This document shows positions 1 through 9,996 of a stretch of 64,000 nucleotides of DNA, one piece after another. Below the pieces are notes generated by a model. That model did no database searches and was not told where the DNA came from. It saw only the letters and a list, made by a program, of their open reading frames with translations. How positions within the stretch are numbered: the stretch's first letter is position 1; each line of letters starts with the position of its first letter. The translations under genes were made by a program, and so were the position numbers. The stretch is from Methanohalobium evestigatum Z-7303 (GTDB lineage: Archaea; Halobacteriota; Methanosarcinia; Methanosarcinales; Methanosarcinaceae), in contig NC_014253.1 of the NCBI RefSeq assembly GCF_000196655.1, positions 2,125,423-2,189,422 of the forward strand, in the 5' to 3' direction.

Positions 1-2162
1 TCTTCATAGACACTATTAAGGTAATTTTTTTTATTTTCCAGATATTGTAAATCTTTGTGCAGGTTGTTCAGGCGGTTAATTTCGTTTTCCAGTCGACCGG
101 CTTCTTTGAGAACGCTGTCTTTATCCTGGTATAATTTATCAATTTCGTTCGTAATGTTTTGATGGGCGCTTTCATATTGTTTGAGTGTTTTTCTCAAACC
201 ATCTATGTCAACATCACCCATTTTATCCTTTATTTCTTTTAACCGCTCTCTGCGTTCTGTAATTTGGCTGTCAAGTAGAGATGCGTTATCTTGGTTGCTT
301 TTTATCTTGTATTCCAGCTGATTTATATCGCTCTGGATTTTTTCGTATTCGTTGAGGTTGTTTCGGATATTTTTAACAATATCAAGACTATTCAGAACTT
401 TCTGATGTTCTTTTCCTGCAGTCTCTTCTTTTTGTTTCAGGGTCAATATTTCTTTGTTAAGTTCATCGATTAATCCATTGACTTCCTTTTTGCGGTTTTC
501 AAGTTCATTGATATTTGTTTTTTCCTCTTCTATGTTGTTGTTATAATCTTCTATCTGTTTTTTTAGCGATTCGATTTTGTTCTGGATTATCTGTATCTCA
601 TTTTGACTATCGTTGATAGTTTTACTGTATTTTCTGGCGGTTTTTACTTTTTTCAGTCTCTCCTGCACACTTTTTAAATCTTCTCTGGTTTTTGAAAGCT
701 GTTCCTCGAGGGATTTTTTCTGTTTTTCATCCTCTGATGTAGATTCTTCAATGCTGGAGTTTTTCAAATCCTGTCCGCATGTGGGGCATTTACCCTTTTC
801 GAGCAATTTTTTATGTTCGTTTAAACGTTTTTCCACTTCTGATATCGAGGTCTGGAGTTCACGTTCTCTGCCATGAAGGTCTTTTTGCTGGTCGTTTAGA
901 AGCTCCATAGTGTCATCGATGTTGTCCAGTTTATCCTCGGTAAATCCAAGGGATATTGCGTTTTCAAGCGCAGTCTTTTTCTTGTTTTCCCATTCTTTCA
1001 TGGAAATTTCAAAATTTTCGATTTCTTTTTGAACCGATTCTACGGATTCTTTCTTTTTCTGGATATTTTTATTACTTTCAGTAATCTGTTTGTCAATATC
1101 TTTTAAGGTATCATTTTTGAGTTTCAGTTCATTTTCCTTGATAGCCCGGTTACTGGATACAGTATTCAGATTTTCTCTTGCAACCCGTTCTTCTTCTTCC
1201 TTTTTATTTACAGTGTTTTCAATGTCATCAATATTGAAATCGATTTGGTTTTCAAGTTCTGAATTTTTATCTTGGAGTTGTTTTAAATACTGGCGCTTTT
1301 TGCTGATATCTGCTTTTATATCCTCGATATCCTTATACATCTGGGTTTTTTTGGTGTTGAAATCCTGAATTTCTTCGTTTATCGATTTCTTTTTCTCTTC
1401 CAGTTCTGAATAGGTAGTAATACTGTTATTAAGTTCATCGATTTTGGATTTGGCGCTATCTTTTTTCTGATTGAGTTCATCGATTTTGGACTGTATATTT
1501 TTGGATTTTTCTCTGAGTTTGTTCAGGTTTTCATAGGGGTTTTCATTTTTAATCTTTTCAATTTCAGACTCTGTGTTTTTGATTCGATTATCCACATCTC
1601 TTAAATGCCGTTTTACACCTTTTTTAGCATTGCTGGCTCGTTCTCGATAATGTTCCAGTTTTCCGATTTGTAATAGGTCATCGATCATATTCTGGCGTTC
1701 TTTAGGGGTTGCATTAATGAGTATATCAATTTCACCCTGCCTTATGTACACACAATTTCTGTACGCTTCTTCATCCATGTTGAGTAATTTGCAAACAGCA
1801 TCATAAGTCTGGGTAGCTTGGTCTACCACTATATTACCATTGGATTTAAATACGGATTTAGAATTGTAAGCCCTATCATTTTTAGTATCGTATCTGAAAC
1901 CCTGCTCGATTATGTATTCATTTCCATTTTGTTCCAGTTCCAGATATATACTGGCTTTTGAAGCACCCTTGCGTATCATATCTGCCAGAACATATTCTTT
2001 TGAAAGTGTCCTGCTTCCAAAAAGCCCGGTAAAAAAAGCCTCAAGTAGACTGGATTTTCCACTCCCGTTAGCACCGGATACTACTGATACACCATTGTTA
2101 AATGAAAGGTCGAGATATTCATAACTTCTAATGTTTTCGACATATAAACGTTTGAGTTTCAT
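1..2162 (-). CDS. rad50: DNA double-strand break repair ATPase Rad50 (C-terminal end beyond window)
   Basis: SMC-like ATPase that partners Mre11 in break processing. About 720 codons are visible; the frame runs open off the left edge. The N-terminus carries the Walker A motif GANGSGKSS at about residues 30-38. Long heptad-like charged coiled-coil segments follow. The zinc-hook CPTC lies at residues 459-462 (bases 777-788), with further coiled coil returning toward the missing C-terminal ATPase half, so the signature motif and Walker B are not seen. The ATG at 2162 overlaps the mre11 stop by four bases (ATGA), so the two are one operon and translationally coupled. Family assignment is secure. 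Confidence 0.95.
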   Translation of the reverse strand, partial: MKLKRLYVENIRSYEYLDLSFNNGVSVVSGANGSGKSSLLEAFFTGLFGSRTLSKEYVLADMIRKGASKASIYLELEQNGNEYIIEQGFRYDTKNDRAYNSKSVFKSNGNIVVDQATQTYDAVCKLLNMDEEAYRNCVYIRQGEIDILINATPKERQNMIDDLLQIGKLEHYRERASNAKKGVKRHLRDVDNRIKNTESEIEKIKNENPYENLNKLREKSKNIQSKIDELNQKKDSAKSKIDELNNSITTYSELEEKKKSINEEIQDFNTKKTQMYKDIEDIKADISKKRQYLKQLQDKNSELENQIDFNIDDIENTVNKKEEEERVARENLNTVSSNRAIKENELKLKNDTLKDIDKQITESNKNIQKKKESVESVQKEIENFEISMKEWENKKKTALENAISLGFTEDKLDNIDDTMELLNDQQKDLHGRERELQTSISEVEKRLNEHKKLLEKGKCPTCGQDLKNSSIEESTSEDEKQKKSLEEQLSKTREDLKSVQERLKKVKTARKYSKTINDSQNEIQIIQNKIESLKKQIEDYNNNIEEEKTNINELENRKKEVNGLIDELNKEILTLKQKEETAGKEHQKVLNSLDIVKNIRNNLNEYEKIQSDINQLEYKIKSNQDNASLLDSQITERRERLKEIKDKMGDVDIDGLRKTLKQYESAHQNITNEIDKLYQDKDSVLKEAGRLENEINRLNNLHKDLQYLENKKNYLNSVYE

Positions 2163-3652
2163 AGATAATCTCCAAGATTGTGCTGTTTGGGTGCGGATTT
2201 TTTATGTGTTGCTTTTTTCTTTTGATGTTTTTTATTATCTGTTCTATCTTCAACCCAGTTGTAACCAGAATTCTCTAAAACATTGTTAGGTTTGTTTTTT
2301 GTATCATCTTTTATAACGTCTGAAGGTTGTTCTTTATTGTAGTTTTCAGATGATTCGGTTGTTACTGATGTCTGCTCATTTTCAGATTCATTTTTTTTAT
2401 CGGTTATTGTTCCTGTTTCTATAGGATTATCTTTATTATCCTGACTGTCGTTACTGTGATCCTTACAGGGTTCATTTTGATTCTGGGTTTCAGTATTAGA
2501 AGAAGATGGGACAGGGTTTGTGAAATCGATATCTTCAAGTAGTTTTTCCATCTCGTCATCAATTTTTGAATCTATGTTACTTTTAACAATTTTCATATCC
2601 CGTACAATTTCATCTACCAGTAATCCGCCTTTTGTAAGGTTCATATTTTTGAGTTCTTCCCTGACAGCTTCGTCTGGGTCTGAAAATGAAACATCCATTG
2701 ATATCTCGTCCAGTTCATCGCTGCCGGTTCTCAAATCCCTTATTCTTGGGACAAGAGCACCCTGGTTTAACAGATAATCTTCTATTTCACTGTATGATAT
2801 TGTGATGTTTGGATCACCAGAAATTTCTACAATGGTAACACTGTTTTCGATATTGTATTCTTTAACAGTATTGAAAATATCATCATATGCATTATCTTTG
2901 TCTTTTATCGTAACAGGTATAAATTCGAAATCACGAGTTGGGAGATTACGTCTGCTGATATCTATACCTGAATCGTTTATTGTAACAATATTGTAGGAGC
3001 GTGTTTCACGTTCTGATGAACTGGTACGTTCGGTACTCCCGCAGTATGTGACCCATGTATTGTTTACGTCTATCTTTTCATGTTTGTGATAATCTCCAAG
3101 CAGAATGGCATGTACATCAAATGGAGTATATTCAATCACCTCTTCACAATCCCATTCTCCAAAGGCAAATGGTTTCATGAGTTGATGCATTACAAGAAGG
3201 TTGTATTGTGAATTATTAGAATAATTATTAAAAACAGAATAGTCGAAATAGGGGATTTTTGATTTTGGAACACTATCGATTCCAAAGATACTAACCTCGT
3301 CTATTTTATAAGGTTCGTATCCGAGCCTTACAGCAATACCCATCTTTTCAAAAAGGTCAAGCCATTGAGTGTGCTGTTTACTTTCATGGTTGCCTACAAT
3401 AGCCAGAAATGGGATATTCGATGATTTCAAACGTGAAATAATCCTCATAGTTTCCAGTATATCTTCAAGTGTTGGGTTTCTTGAATCAAAAAGGTCTCCA
3501 GCGTGTACAACAGCATCAACCTGCATTTCAATGGCGTCATTTATAACAGTGGAAAAAGCATCAAGAAAATCCTGTCGGCGAGATTCGCTCTGGTATTGGC
3601 GGTAGCCTATATGTGTATCAGCAGTGTGGAGTAATTTTATTTCACGTCCCAT
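2159..3652 (-). CDS. mre11: DNA double-strand break repair nuclease Mre11
   Basis: Mn-dependent nuclease of the Mre11-Rad50 complex, 497 residues. Phosphoesterase motifs are all present: DTHIG (from D12), AGDLFD (about 51-56), GNHE (87-90), H156 and GDYHKH (186-191). A capping domain follows to about residue 350, then a hydrophilic Asn/Asp/Lys/Glu-rich linker of about 110 residues that is probably disordered. The protein ends in QHNLGDYL, which resembles a PCNA-interacting peptide (Q-x-x-L-x-x-aromatic). First gene of the mre11-rad50 operon. The catalytic domain is certain; the PCNA tail is inference. Confidence 0.95.
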   Translation of the reverse strand: MGREIKLLHTADTHIGYRQYQSESRRQDFLDAFSTVINDAIEMQVDAVVHAGDLFDSRNPTLEDILETMRIISRLKSSNIPFLAIVGNHESKQHTQWLDLFEKMGIAVRLGYEPYKIDEVSIFGIDSVPKSKIPYFDYSVFNNYSNNSQYNLLVMHQLMKPFAFGEWDCEEVIEYTPFDVHAILLGDYHKHEKIDVNNTWVTYCGSTERTSSSERETRSYNIVTINDSGIDISRRNLPTRDFEFIPVTIKDKDNAYDDIFNTVKEYNIENSVTIVEISGDPNITISYSEIEDYLLNQGALVPRIRDLRTGSDELDEISMDVSFSDPDEAVREELKNMNLTKGGLLVDEIVRDMKIVKSNIDSKIDDEMEKLLEDIDFTNPVPSSSNTETQNQNEPCKDHSNDSQDNKDNPIETGTITDKKNESENEQTSVTTESSENYNKEQPSDVIKDDTKNKPNNVLENSGYNWVEDRTDNKKHQKKKATHKKSAPKQHNLGDYL

Positions 3653-3739
3653 GTTTGATTCTATAGGAATCTCAACACTTTTAAGGTTGATGTATTTTTT
3701 CCATTAGCTTACAATAAATTTTAAATGATGAGTGTAATT

Positions 3740-3823
3740 TTATCCAGATTTTGATACCAGCAGGCTTTTGTATCTTGGATACCAGTCTTTAAAATCCATG
3801 ACGTAATTGACTCCACAGATTTT
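3740..3823 (-). pseudogene. Possible 3' remnant of the interrupted rubredoxin/MBL gene
   Basis: On the minus strand this short open stretch encodes a peptide containing NYVMDFKDWYPRYKSLL and then a TAA stop. It lies on the far side of the TnpB fragment from the truncated rubredoxin/metallo-beta-lactamase gene, in the same orientation, and looks like the end of such a protein. If so, the TnpB element landed inside one gene and the middle was lost. The assignment rests on resemblance only; it could be chance coding in element DNA. Confidence 0.3.
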
Positions 3824-3841
3824 GTTTATAAAGATGAAGAA

Positions 3842-3866
3842 AACCACGATGTCTTTAGCATCGTGG
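3842..3866 (+). repeat. Perfect hairpin at the left end of the TnpB element
   Basis: ACCACGATG, a seven-base loop, then CATCGTGGT: nine perfect base pairs, 54 bases before the tnpB start. Subterminal hairpins are how IS200/IS605-family ends are recognised by the TnpA transposase, so this most likely marks the left end of the inserted element. Confidence 0.6.
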
Positions 3867-3919
3867 TATGATAAAGAGTCAAAAAAATATAAGTATTTTG
3901 CTAAACGATTGTATAATGT

Positions 3920-4420
3920 ATGTATCTGACCCAGAAGAATCATCTCCGTGCTGATAAACAGACCTATGAAACTTTGAAGAGGTTGACCAAGCTGTCCAAG
4001 AACCTGTACAATTTCACATTGTATACGATTAGACAATACTTTTTCAACCATGGTAAATATCTCAATAAGAATACTGCTTATCATACGGTTAAAGAGAACG
4101 ACAACTACAAGCTTCTGCCTTCTCAGGTTGCCCAGAATACAGTGGAAACTGTAGACGGCAGTATGAAATCGTTCTTCAAGCTTCTGGATAAGAAGAGAAA
4201 AGGAGAATATGAAAAACCTGTTTCTCTTCCAAAGTATCTGGATAAAGACGGTAACTTCATATGTACGTTCAAGAAAGATCAACTGAAGGTTATCGACGAC
4301 AATATCAGGTTATCGTTAGGTTTAGATTATTACAGAACTTATGGGATTAAATACCTATACTTCAAAATACCTGACAACATAATAGGTCAATATGAACAGC
4401 TTCTATCCCATTTTTTATAA
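3920..4420 (+). pseudogene. tnpB: Truncated TnpB (IS200/IS605-family OrfB), N-terminal part only
   Basis: The first 150 or so residues match the N-terminal helix-turn-helix and wedge region of TnpB: LTKLSKNLYNFTLYTIRQYF, then LPSQVAQNTVETVDGSMKSF, then PVSLPKYLDKDG. Similarity stops near IPDNI at about base 4380, after which the frame enters the neighbouring gene's DNA and terminates. The RuvC-like nuclease domain, zinc ribbon and right end are all absent, so it cannot be an active RNA-guided nuclease. No tnpA gene is nearby. Remnant of an insertion that also destroyed the adjacent rubredoxin/MBL gene. Confidence 0.8.
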
Positions 4421-4859
4421 AACTGGTTTGGAATGTATTGTCAAAACTAAATCCTCTGCATAATTTGAAATCAGAATCTGATTGATGAATGGATACTTTT
4501 GATGAAAAATATTTTCTGTATAGATTGGATGCACCAAGAAAATGGAAATGTGTGAATATAATCTCATCCATTGGTTTTATGCTGGTGTCAAAACTTGACG
4601 GGCAGTCTATCTGATGAATTTTGTTGTCTTTATTTATCTGATATGAAGCGTGTTCGATACCCAGTTTTGGAACAGAACTTAACCTGGTAACAGAATCTGT
4701 TACAGGTGTCTCTTGTACATCATAACCTCTTGAACATTTTTCAGCAGTTATGAATTTGTCTTTGGGAGCATTGCAGAAAGGACACCTTTCAGGTAAATAT
4801 CCAACCATGTTGTAACTGCATACAGTACATACATATTGCTCTTTCAGGTTTATTGTCAA
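4362..4859 (-). pseudogene. Rubredoxin-like/metallo-beta-lactamase-fold protein, truncated by TnpB element
   Basis: Starts with TTG at 4859 behind GGAG. The N-terminus is a rubredoxin-type iron site with Cys at 11, 14, 26 and 29 (YVCTVC and RCPFC). A metallo-beta-lactamase-fold segment follows (EIIFTHFHFLGASNLYRKYF, then a KLCRGFSFD block) but breaks off at about IEAVHI, before the remaining metal ligands. The last dozen residues come from junction DNA. Intact relatives are redox enzymes related to flavodiiron proteins. The lost part would have filled the space now occupied by the TnpB fragment; a possible 3' end remains at 3740-3823. Confidence 0.7.
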
Positions 4860-4932
4860 TCATATCTCCTCTGATGGAAAAACAGTTTCTATTAATTGGT
4901 AATGGTTATAAAATGAAAAGGAAAACTGGAAA

Positions 4933-5139
4933 TTAATCCTCTCTTTCCAACTGCTGTATTATATCGTTTACTGTCAGTTCTCCTTTTGCAACTCTTTTTA
5001 TCATTGGATATATAAATGAACAATCTTCCATAGCATTCCAGCGCGCTTCCCCCACTCTTCTAACTACTTCATTAAGAATTTTTTCACATTCCTGACAGTA
5101 TTTACTGTTACTTTCCACTCCGCAAATTTGGCAGTTCAT
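4933..5139 (-). CDS. Small four-cysteine protein of unknown function
   Basis: 68 residues. The N-terminus has CQIC and, ten residues on, CQEC, a zinc-ribbon-like pair (MNCQICG...YCQEC), followed by a helical region ending in a short acidic segment. A strong GGGAGG ribosome binding site precedes the ATG. It is a single gene divergent from the flavoprotein at 5229. I recognise no family. A zinc-binding adaptor or regulator is possible, but the sequence gives no direct evidence of function. Confidence 0.7.
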   Translation of the reverse strand: MNCQICGVESNSKYCQECEKILNEVVRRVGEARWNAMEDCSFIYPMIKRVAKGELTVNDIIQQLERED

Positions 5140-5228
5140 AAGACTCCTCCCTTAATAAATTAAAGTGTACTAATATTTAAATAAATTGTGTTGGGCAGTT
5201 ATTTATAATAAAAATTTGGAGATTGAAT

Positions 5229-5825
5229 ATGGTTAAAGTACTTGGTTTAAGTGGCAGTCCCAGGAAAAAAGGAAACACCGATATATTGCTCGATAATTTT
5301 TTAAAAGGAGTTAAGGAGGAAGGAGTTGATACTGAAACAATTCATCTGCGTGATTATGTAATTCAGCCGTGTATAGGATGTGAGCGGTGCCGCAAAGATA
5401 AAACCTGCACACGTCTCTATGATGGTGATGGTATGAAGCTTTTATATCCAAAGTTTGAAGAGTCAAAAGGTCTTGTGATGGGTTCTCCTTCACATAATTA
5501 CAATGTCACATCCTGGATAAAGGCTTTTATCGACCGTCTCTATCCTTATTATAATTTTACTGAGGACAGACCCAGAAACTATTCATCCCGTTTGGAAGGA
5601 CAGGGTCGAAAAGCGATTGTTTTTGGGATATGCGAACAGCCAGATATGGATGGCATGGGATATACATTGGATGCCATGTCAAAACCACTTGAAACACTGG
5701 GGTACAAAATAGAAACAAAGTTCCCAGTAACCAGTTACTTTGATAGGGGAGCTGTATCCAGAGATGAGAAAATATTACAATCAGCCTATCAGGAAGGTCA
5801 AAACTTGACCAAGAAATTTGTATAA
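5229..5825 (+). CDS. Iron-sulfur flavoprotein (Isf-like), flavodoxin fold
   Basis: NADPH-dependent FMN reductase family. The FMN-phosphate loop GLSGSPRKKGNTD lies at the N-terminus, followed by the compact Cys motif CIGCERCRKDKTC (C-x2-C-x2-C-x5-C) that in Isf proteins binds one 4Fe-4S cluster, and the flavin-contacting stretch MGSPSHNYNVTS. In Methanosarcina, Isf takes electrons from ferredoxin and is linked to oxygen and peroxide reduction. The ATG at 5229 is preferred over TTG 5223 because GGAG at 5218-5221 is spaced seven bases from it. Single gene, tail to tail with hemD. Confidence 0.88.
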   Translation: MVKVLGLSGSPRKKGNTDILLDNFLKGVKEEGVDTETIHLRDYVIQPCIGCERCRKDKTCTRLYDGDGMKLLYPKFEESKGLVMGSPSHNYNVTSWIKAFIDRLYPYYNFTEDRPRNYSSRLEGQGRKAIVFGICEQPDMDGMGYTLDAMSKPLETLGYKIETKFPVTSYFDRGAVSRDEKILQSAYQEGQNLTKKFV

Positions 5826-5827
5826 TT

Positions 5828-6547
5828 TTATTCTATATCTTTAAGCAAAAGAGCACATGAATCAAGGGTACCTGAACCTACAAGAGTGGGTGTTATATCG
5901 TGATTTTCCATACTTTCAGCTGTTTTTGGTCCAATTGCCACTGTAATGATATCTTTGACTTCAGAATTTGTAAGTTTTGAAGCTAGAAAAGATTTTGTGC
6001 TTGTAAAAACAACACCATCGATTTTTTTATCCACTATATAATCTTTCAATTCATTAGGGGTTTCTACGAGTTCATAACAGAACCCTTCAATAACAGTTGC
6101 ACCCATTGACTGCAGAGATTGTTTAAGCCCAGAATCAGGTGTATTTGCTCTGGTGATGCCAACAGTTTTGCCTGATACCTTTTCACCAAGATGTGTTGCA
6201 AAATGTTCAGAATAGTATGAATCCAGAACTTCTGTGTGGTATCCATACTGGTTTATCTTTTCTGCTGTTTTGGGGCCCACACTGATTATTTTGGTTCTAT
6301 CAGGAATTTCAGTAGTCCACTTGAAAAATTTGATAACACCAAGTGTACTTGTAAAAATGAGAAAATCTATACACCGCGATTCCAACTTTTTTAGAAGAGT
6401 TTGCATAGATGATTTATCAGAAGGCTCACGTGATTGTATGGTGGGTATTAGAATTGCATCAAGTCCATACTTTTTGAAAAGATTGTATGTTCCATCATCT
6501 TTTTCATGTAAACGTGTTACGGCAACCTTCATAATTTCATAGGTCAT
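5828..6547 (-). CDS. hemD: Uroporphyrinogen-III synthase
   Basis: Closes and inverts ring D of hydroxymethylbilane to give uroporphyrinogen III, the branch point to cobalamin, F430, sirohaem and haem. At 239 residues it has the two-lobed HemD pattern: an N-terminal KVAVTR strand, then FTSTLGVIKFF, VGPKTAEK, a second-lobe VFTSTKS and AIGPKTAESM. Its ATG overlaps the stop of the upstream small gene by four bases, so the pair is cotranscribed. Corrin genes cbiD and cbiE occur elsewhere in this window. Confidence 0.93.
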   Translation of the reverse strand: MTYEIMKVAVTRLHEKDDGTYNLFKKYGLDAILIPTIQSREPSDKSSMQTLLKKLESRCIDFLIFTSTLGVIKFFKWTTEIPDRTKIISVGPKTAEKINQYGYHTEVLDSYYSEHFATHLGEKVSGKTVGITRANTPDSGLKQSLQSMGATVIEGFCYELVETPNELKDYIVDKKIDGVVFTSTKSFLASKLTNSEVKDIITVAIGPKTAESMENHDITPTLVGSGTLDSCALLLKDIE

Positions 6548-6750
6548 TCTTCATCTTCAATAGGTAGCTTTTCATCAGGTTTAACTCCATAATATTCAGC
6601 TCTTGCTTGACCGAAAGGACACCCATTATCTCCAAAAATTTTTAATTCCAGATTTTGTATGGTCTTACAGATTTTATTTCCTGACCTTGCACCTTTGCAG
6701 ATAATGCAGTACTTTTCACAAAAAACAGGTGGATTTTTTTTATCAGCCAA
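6544..6750 (-). CDS. Small cysteine-rich protein upstream of hemD
   Basis: 68 residues. Five cysteines (FCEKYCIICKG, ICKT, GCPFG) suggest a zinc or iron-sulfur site. It starts with TTG at 6750 after a strong GGAGGG. It overlaps hemD by four bases, so translation is probably coupled. I do not recognise a characterised family; conservation next to hemD would suggest a role in tetrapyrrole metabolism, which here is only inference from position. Confidence 0.7.
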   Translation of the reverse strand: MADKKNPPVFCEKYCIICKGARSGNKICKTIQNLELKIFGDNGCPFGQARAEYYGVKPDEKLPIEDEE

Positions 6751-6873
6751 TATAAACCCTCCTTTTGGTTAGCCCCATTTTTATAAAGATAATGAGTTAC
6801 TATATTTTAATATTTGTCTTAATGTTTCAAAAAATTTTTGGAGCGGTTTTATATAAAAATTTTAATAGTTAAT

Positions 6874-7392
6874 TTAGTCTATGTCGGTTCTTGAAACATT
6901 TTTTAATCGTGTGATACCATCTATTTCATCGATAATGTCTGCTACAGCATCAGGTACAAGGTGTCTCCAGTCATTATCCTCAATCATCTTTTTCCGAATT
7001 CTTGTGCCTGAATATTGTTCTCTCTGGTACATGGGTGACTGTTTTACAGGTATTCCTGCCTCTTCAAACAGTTGTATTACCAGTGGGTTGTTTGAATATA
7101 CCACATCAAATAAAGGAGTCCTTGAAAGTACATGAGATACCCATAATGAGTTCTGCTGGATATCTTCGATAGGAAGAGCATAATTTGGAACTTTTTCCTT
7201 TTCAAGAGCGTTACGAATCATCATCACTCTTTCACCGGCTGTGAAAGGATCAGATGGACTATGACTTTTCTGGGCACTACCTATTCCTATAACTACTTCA
7301 TCGACTTCATCGGCGATTCGGTTGATAATAGAATTATGCCCCAGATGGTAGGGCTGGAATCGTCCGATATAAAATGCTCTTTTCCTGTGCAT
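6874..7392 (-). CDS. nadM: Nicotinamide-nucleotide adenylyltransferase (archaeal NadM type)
   Basis: Converts NMN and ATP to NAD+ and pyrophosphate. The nucleotidyltransferase HxGH motif is in GRFQPYHLGH (residues 10-19), and the second phosphate-binding motif SGTRIRKK lies near residue 130. The length of 172 residues is typical. It is third in a same-strand run after mer and fpoF, 21 bases behind fpoF. The C-terminal residues after about 155 are a short charged tail. Confidence 0.94.
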   Translation of the reverse strand: MHRKRAFYIGRFQPYHLGHNSIINRIADEVDEVVIGIGSAQKSHSPSDPFTAGERVMMIRNALEKEKVPNYALPIEDIQQNSLWVSHVLSRTPLFDVVYSNNPLVIQLFEEAGIPVKQSPMYQREQYSGTRIRKKMIEDNDWRHLVPDAVADIIDEIDGITRLKNVSRTDID

Positions 7393-7413
7393 AGTTGAAA
7401 ATTGTAAAATAAG

Positions 7414-8439
7414 TTATTTTATTCCACCTGCTTCAAACGAGAATTTTTCACAGGCTTCCAGATAATGTGGTTCATTTTTCTCGTGTTTCATATTGAGCAG
7501 TTTTTTGATAAGGTCCATTCCAGGTTCTGGGTTCTCCATTATCTCCAGGTCTTTGCTGGCTTTTTTGAAGTACTTTTCTCCTATATCGGTGCGTATAAGT
7601 ACACTATTCCAGCCATCAGGGGCACCTACTGAACCTATGGATATGTCTGCATGGACTGCGGTATAGTCACAGCAGTTATGACACGGGTTTCTGGCGTATT
7701 CTGCTACAGTAGGGATTTTTACACTGTGTCCTTCACCGTCTTTTGTATATGCCCAGAATTTTCCTTTGGCAAAGTCCATTTTAACGACTTGTTCTATATC
7801 AAGCCCGAGAACCTTTGGTATTATATCATTTAACATGGTTTCATGATGGAAACTTTCCATACAGAACAATCCTATTATGACGGCGATTTTATCGTTTATG
7901 TTTTCAAATATCAGACGAGCACCATGAGCCTGACAGGGTACACCTACAACAGCAATCCTGTCATAGTCTTTAAATGGTTCTCTAAGGGCAGAAATTACTG
8001 AATCATAGGTATATTTTGTACCTGCGGTTTGATCTACCTGTGATGGTTCTGTCATTAACACCAGTTCGGTTTCCCAGTTTTCATTTCTGGTTATGCCTAC
8101 AACACAATCAATTTCACCCTTGTCCAGCAGGGATTTTAATATAGCAGATGTGACTCCACCGTCCTGCCCGGGTATGCTACTTCTGGCTCCGAAGAACTGC
8201 TTGACATTGTACAGTTCATCTTCTACATATCCGTGAATCACCGGGCATACATTACCACAAGCGTAACAATCTTCACATACCGAAGGTGCAGCTCCTTTTT
8301 CATACAGTTCCAGATTATTCGGGTCACGTATCTGTGCTTTTTTATCAATTGTTATAGCCCCGACGGGGCATACGGCAGCGCATGCCCCACAGGCTGTACA
8401 TACATCGTTTTCAATAACATCCAATATTTTTGGGTGCAA
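7414..8439 (-). CDS. fpoF: F420H2 dehydrogenase electron-input subunit FpoF (FrhB family)
   Basis: Oxidises F420H2 and passes electrons through iron-sulfur clusters to the membrane Fpo complex; as a soluble form it can also reduce ferredoxin. 341 residues. Two ferredoxin motifs occur near the N-terminus (CTACGACAAVCP and CEDCYACGNVCP), followed by the FrhB flavin and F420-binding domain with GGVTSAIL, VGVPCQAHG and the CHNCCDYTA cysteine cluster. It begins one base after the mer stop, so the two are coupled. In Methanosarcina mazei fpoF is likewise next to mer and away from the main fpo operon, as I recall. Confidence 0.9.
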   Translation of the reverse strand: MHPKILDVIENDVCTACGACAAVCPVGAITIDKKAQIRDPNNLELYEKGAAPSVCEDCYACGNVCPVIHGYVEDELYNVKQFFGARSSIPGQDGGVTSAILKSLLDKGEIDCVVGITRNENWETELVLMTEPSQVDQTAGTKYTYDSVISALREPFKDYDRIAVVGVPCQAHGARLIFENINDKIAVIIGLFCMESFHHETMLNDIIPKVLGLDIEQVVKMDFAKGKFWAYTKDGEGHSVKIPTVAEYARNPCHNCCDYTAVHADISIGSVGAPDGWNSVLIRTDIGEKYFKKASKDLEIMENPEPGMDLIKKLLNMKHEKNEPHYLEACEKFSFEAGGIK

Positions 8440-9659
<1,220 letters not shown>

Positions 9660-9967
9660 TCAGTTACATTCGTGAGATATACTCACCGGGTGTAACGCTA
9701 CACCCTCTATCCCATCTAAATCAGGGATTGCTTTTTTCATAATATTATAGGCACCATTTTTCTGTGTTGAGGATGTCCTACTTCGGGTATCTGGAAAAAG
9801 TTTTCATAAGATTTTGCTAACCTTATCGCCACGTTTTTCAGAACTGAAGAATAAACAGTTTTCAAAAATGGTTTTTCTTCTTTTAAACGTGGAACCTGGT
9901 TTCTCAAGTTGTATTTATTGGTGAGTTTGTTCCTACTACCATTATACTTATAGTCATATTCGACCAT
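9660..9967 (-). pseudogene. tnpB: Collapsed TnpB gene (N- and C-terminal ends joined, frameshifted)
   Basis: From 9967 the frame encodes a TnpB N-terminus (NKYNLRNQVPRLKEEKPFLK, then SSVLKNVAIRLAKSYENFF). At about 9760 it meets, in another frame, the extreme C-terminus of a TnpB of the same kind: KNGAYNIMKKAIPDL, GIEGVALHPV, then TGA at 9660-9662. Roughly 300 codons, including the RuvC nuclease core and zinc ribbon, are missing. The element therefore keeps its two ends but no working protein, like a miniature derivative of an IS200/IS605-type element. It differs from the fragment at 3920. Confidence 0.75.
9672..9705 (-). repeat. Two adjacent hairpins at the 3' end of the collapsed TnpB element
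   Basis: Bases 9688-9705 form a perfect seven-pair stem (GGGTGTA, loop ACGC, TACACCC), and 9672-9686 a perfect five-pair stem (GTGAG, loop ATATA, CTCAC). They lie within and just after the last TnpB codons. In this family that position holds the right-end recognition hairpin and the 3' part of the guide (omega) RNA, so these are probably its remains. Confidence 0.55.
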
Positions 9968-9996
9968 GTCGTAAAGATAATTATATAACCAGTTAC

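Noticed and set aside
1-2124. Several plus-strand frames of 60-90 codons rich in Ser and Phe across the rad50 region.
   Set aside because: They are antisense to the rad50 coiled coil (Lys/Glu codons read backward) and have no ribosome binding sites.
3740-4282. Long minus-strand reading frame opposite the TnpB fragment.
   Set aside because: Most of it is the antisense of clear TnpB coding sequence; only the last 84 bases may be a real gene remnant and are listed separately.
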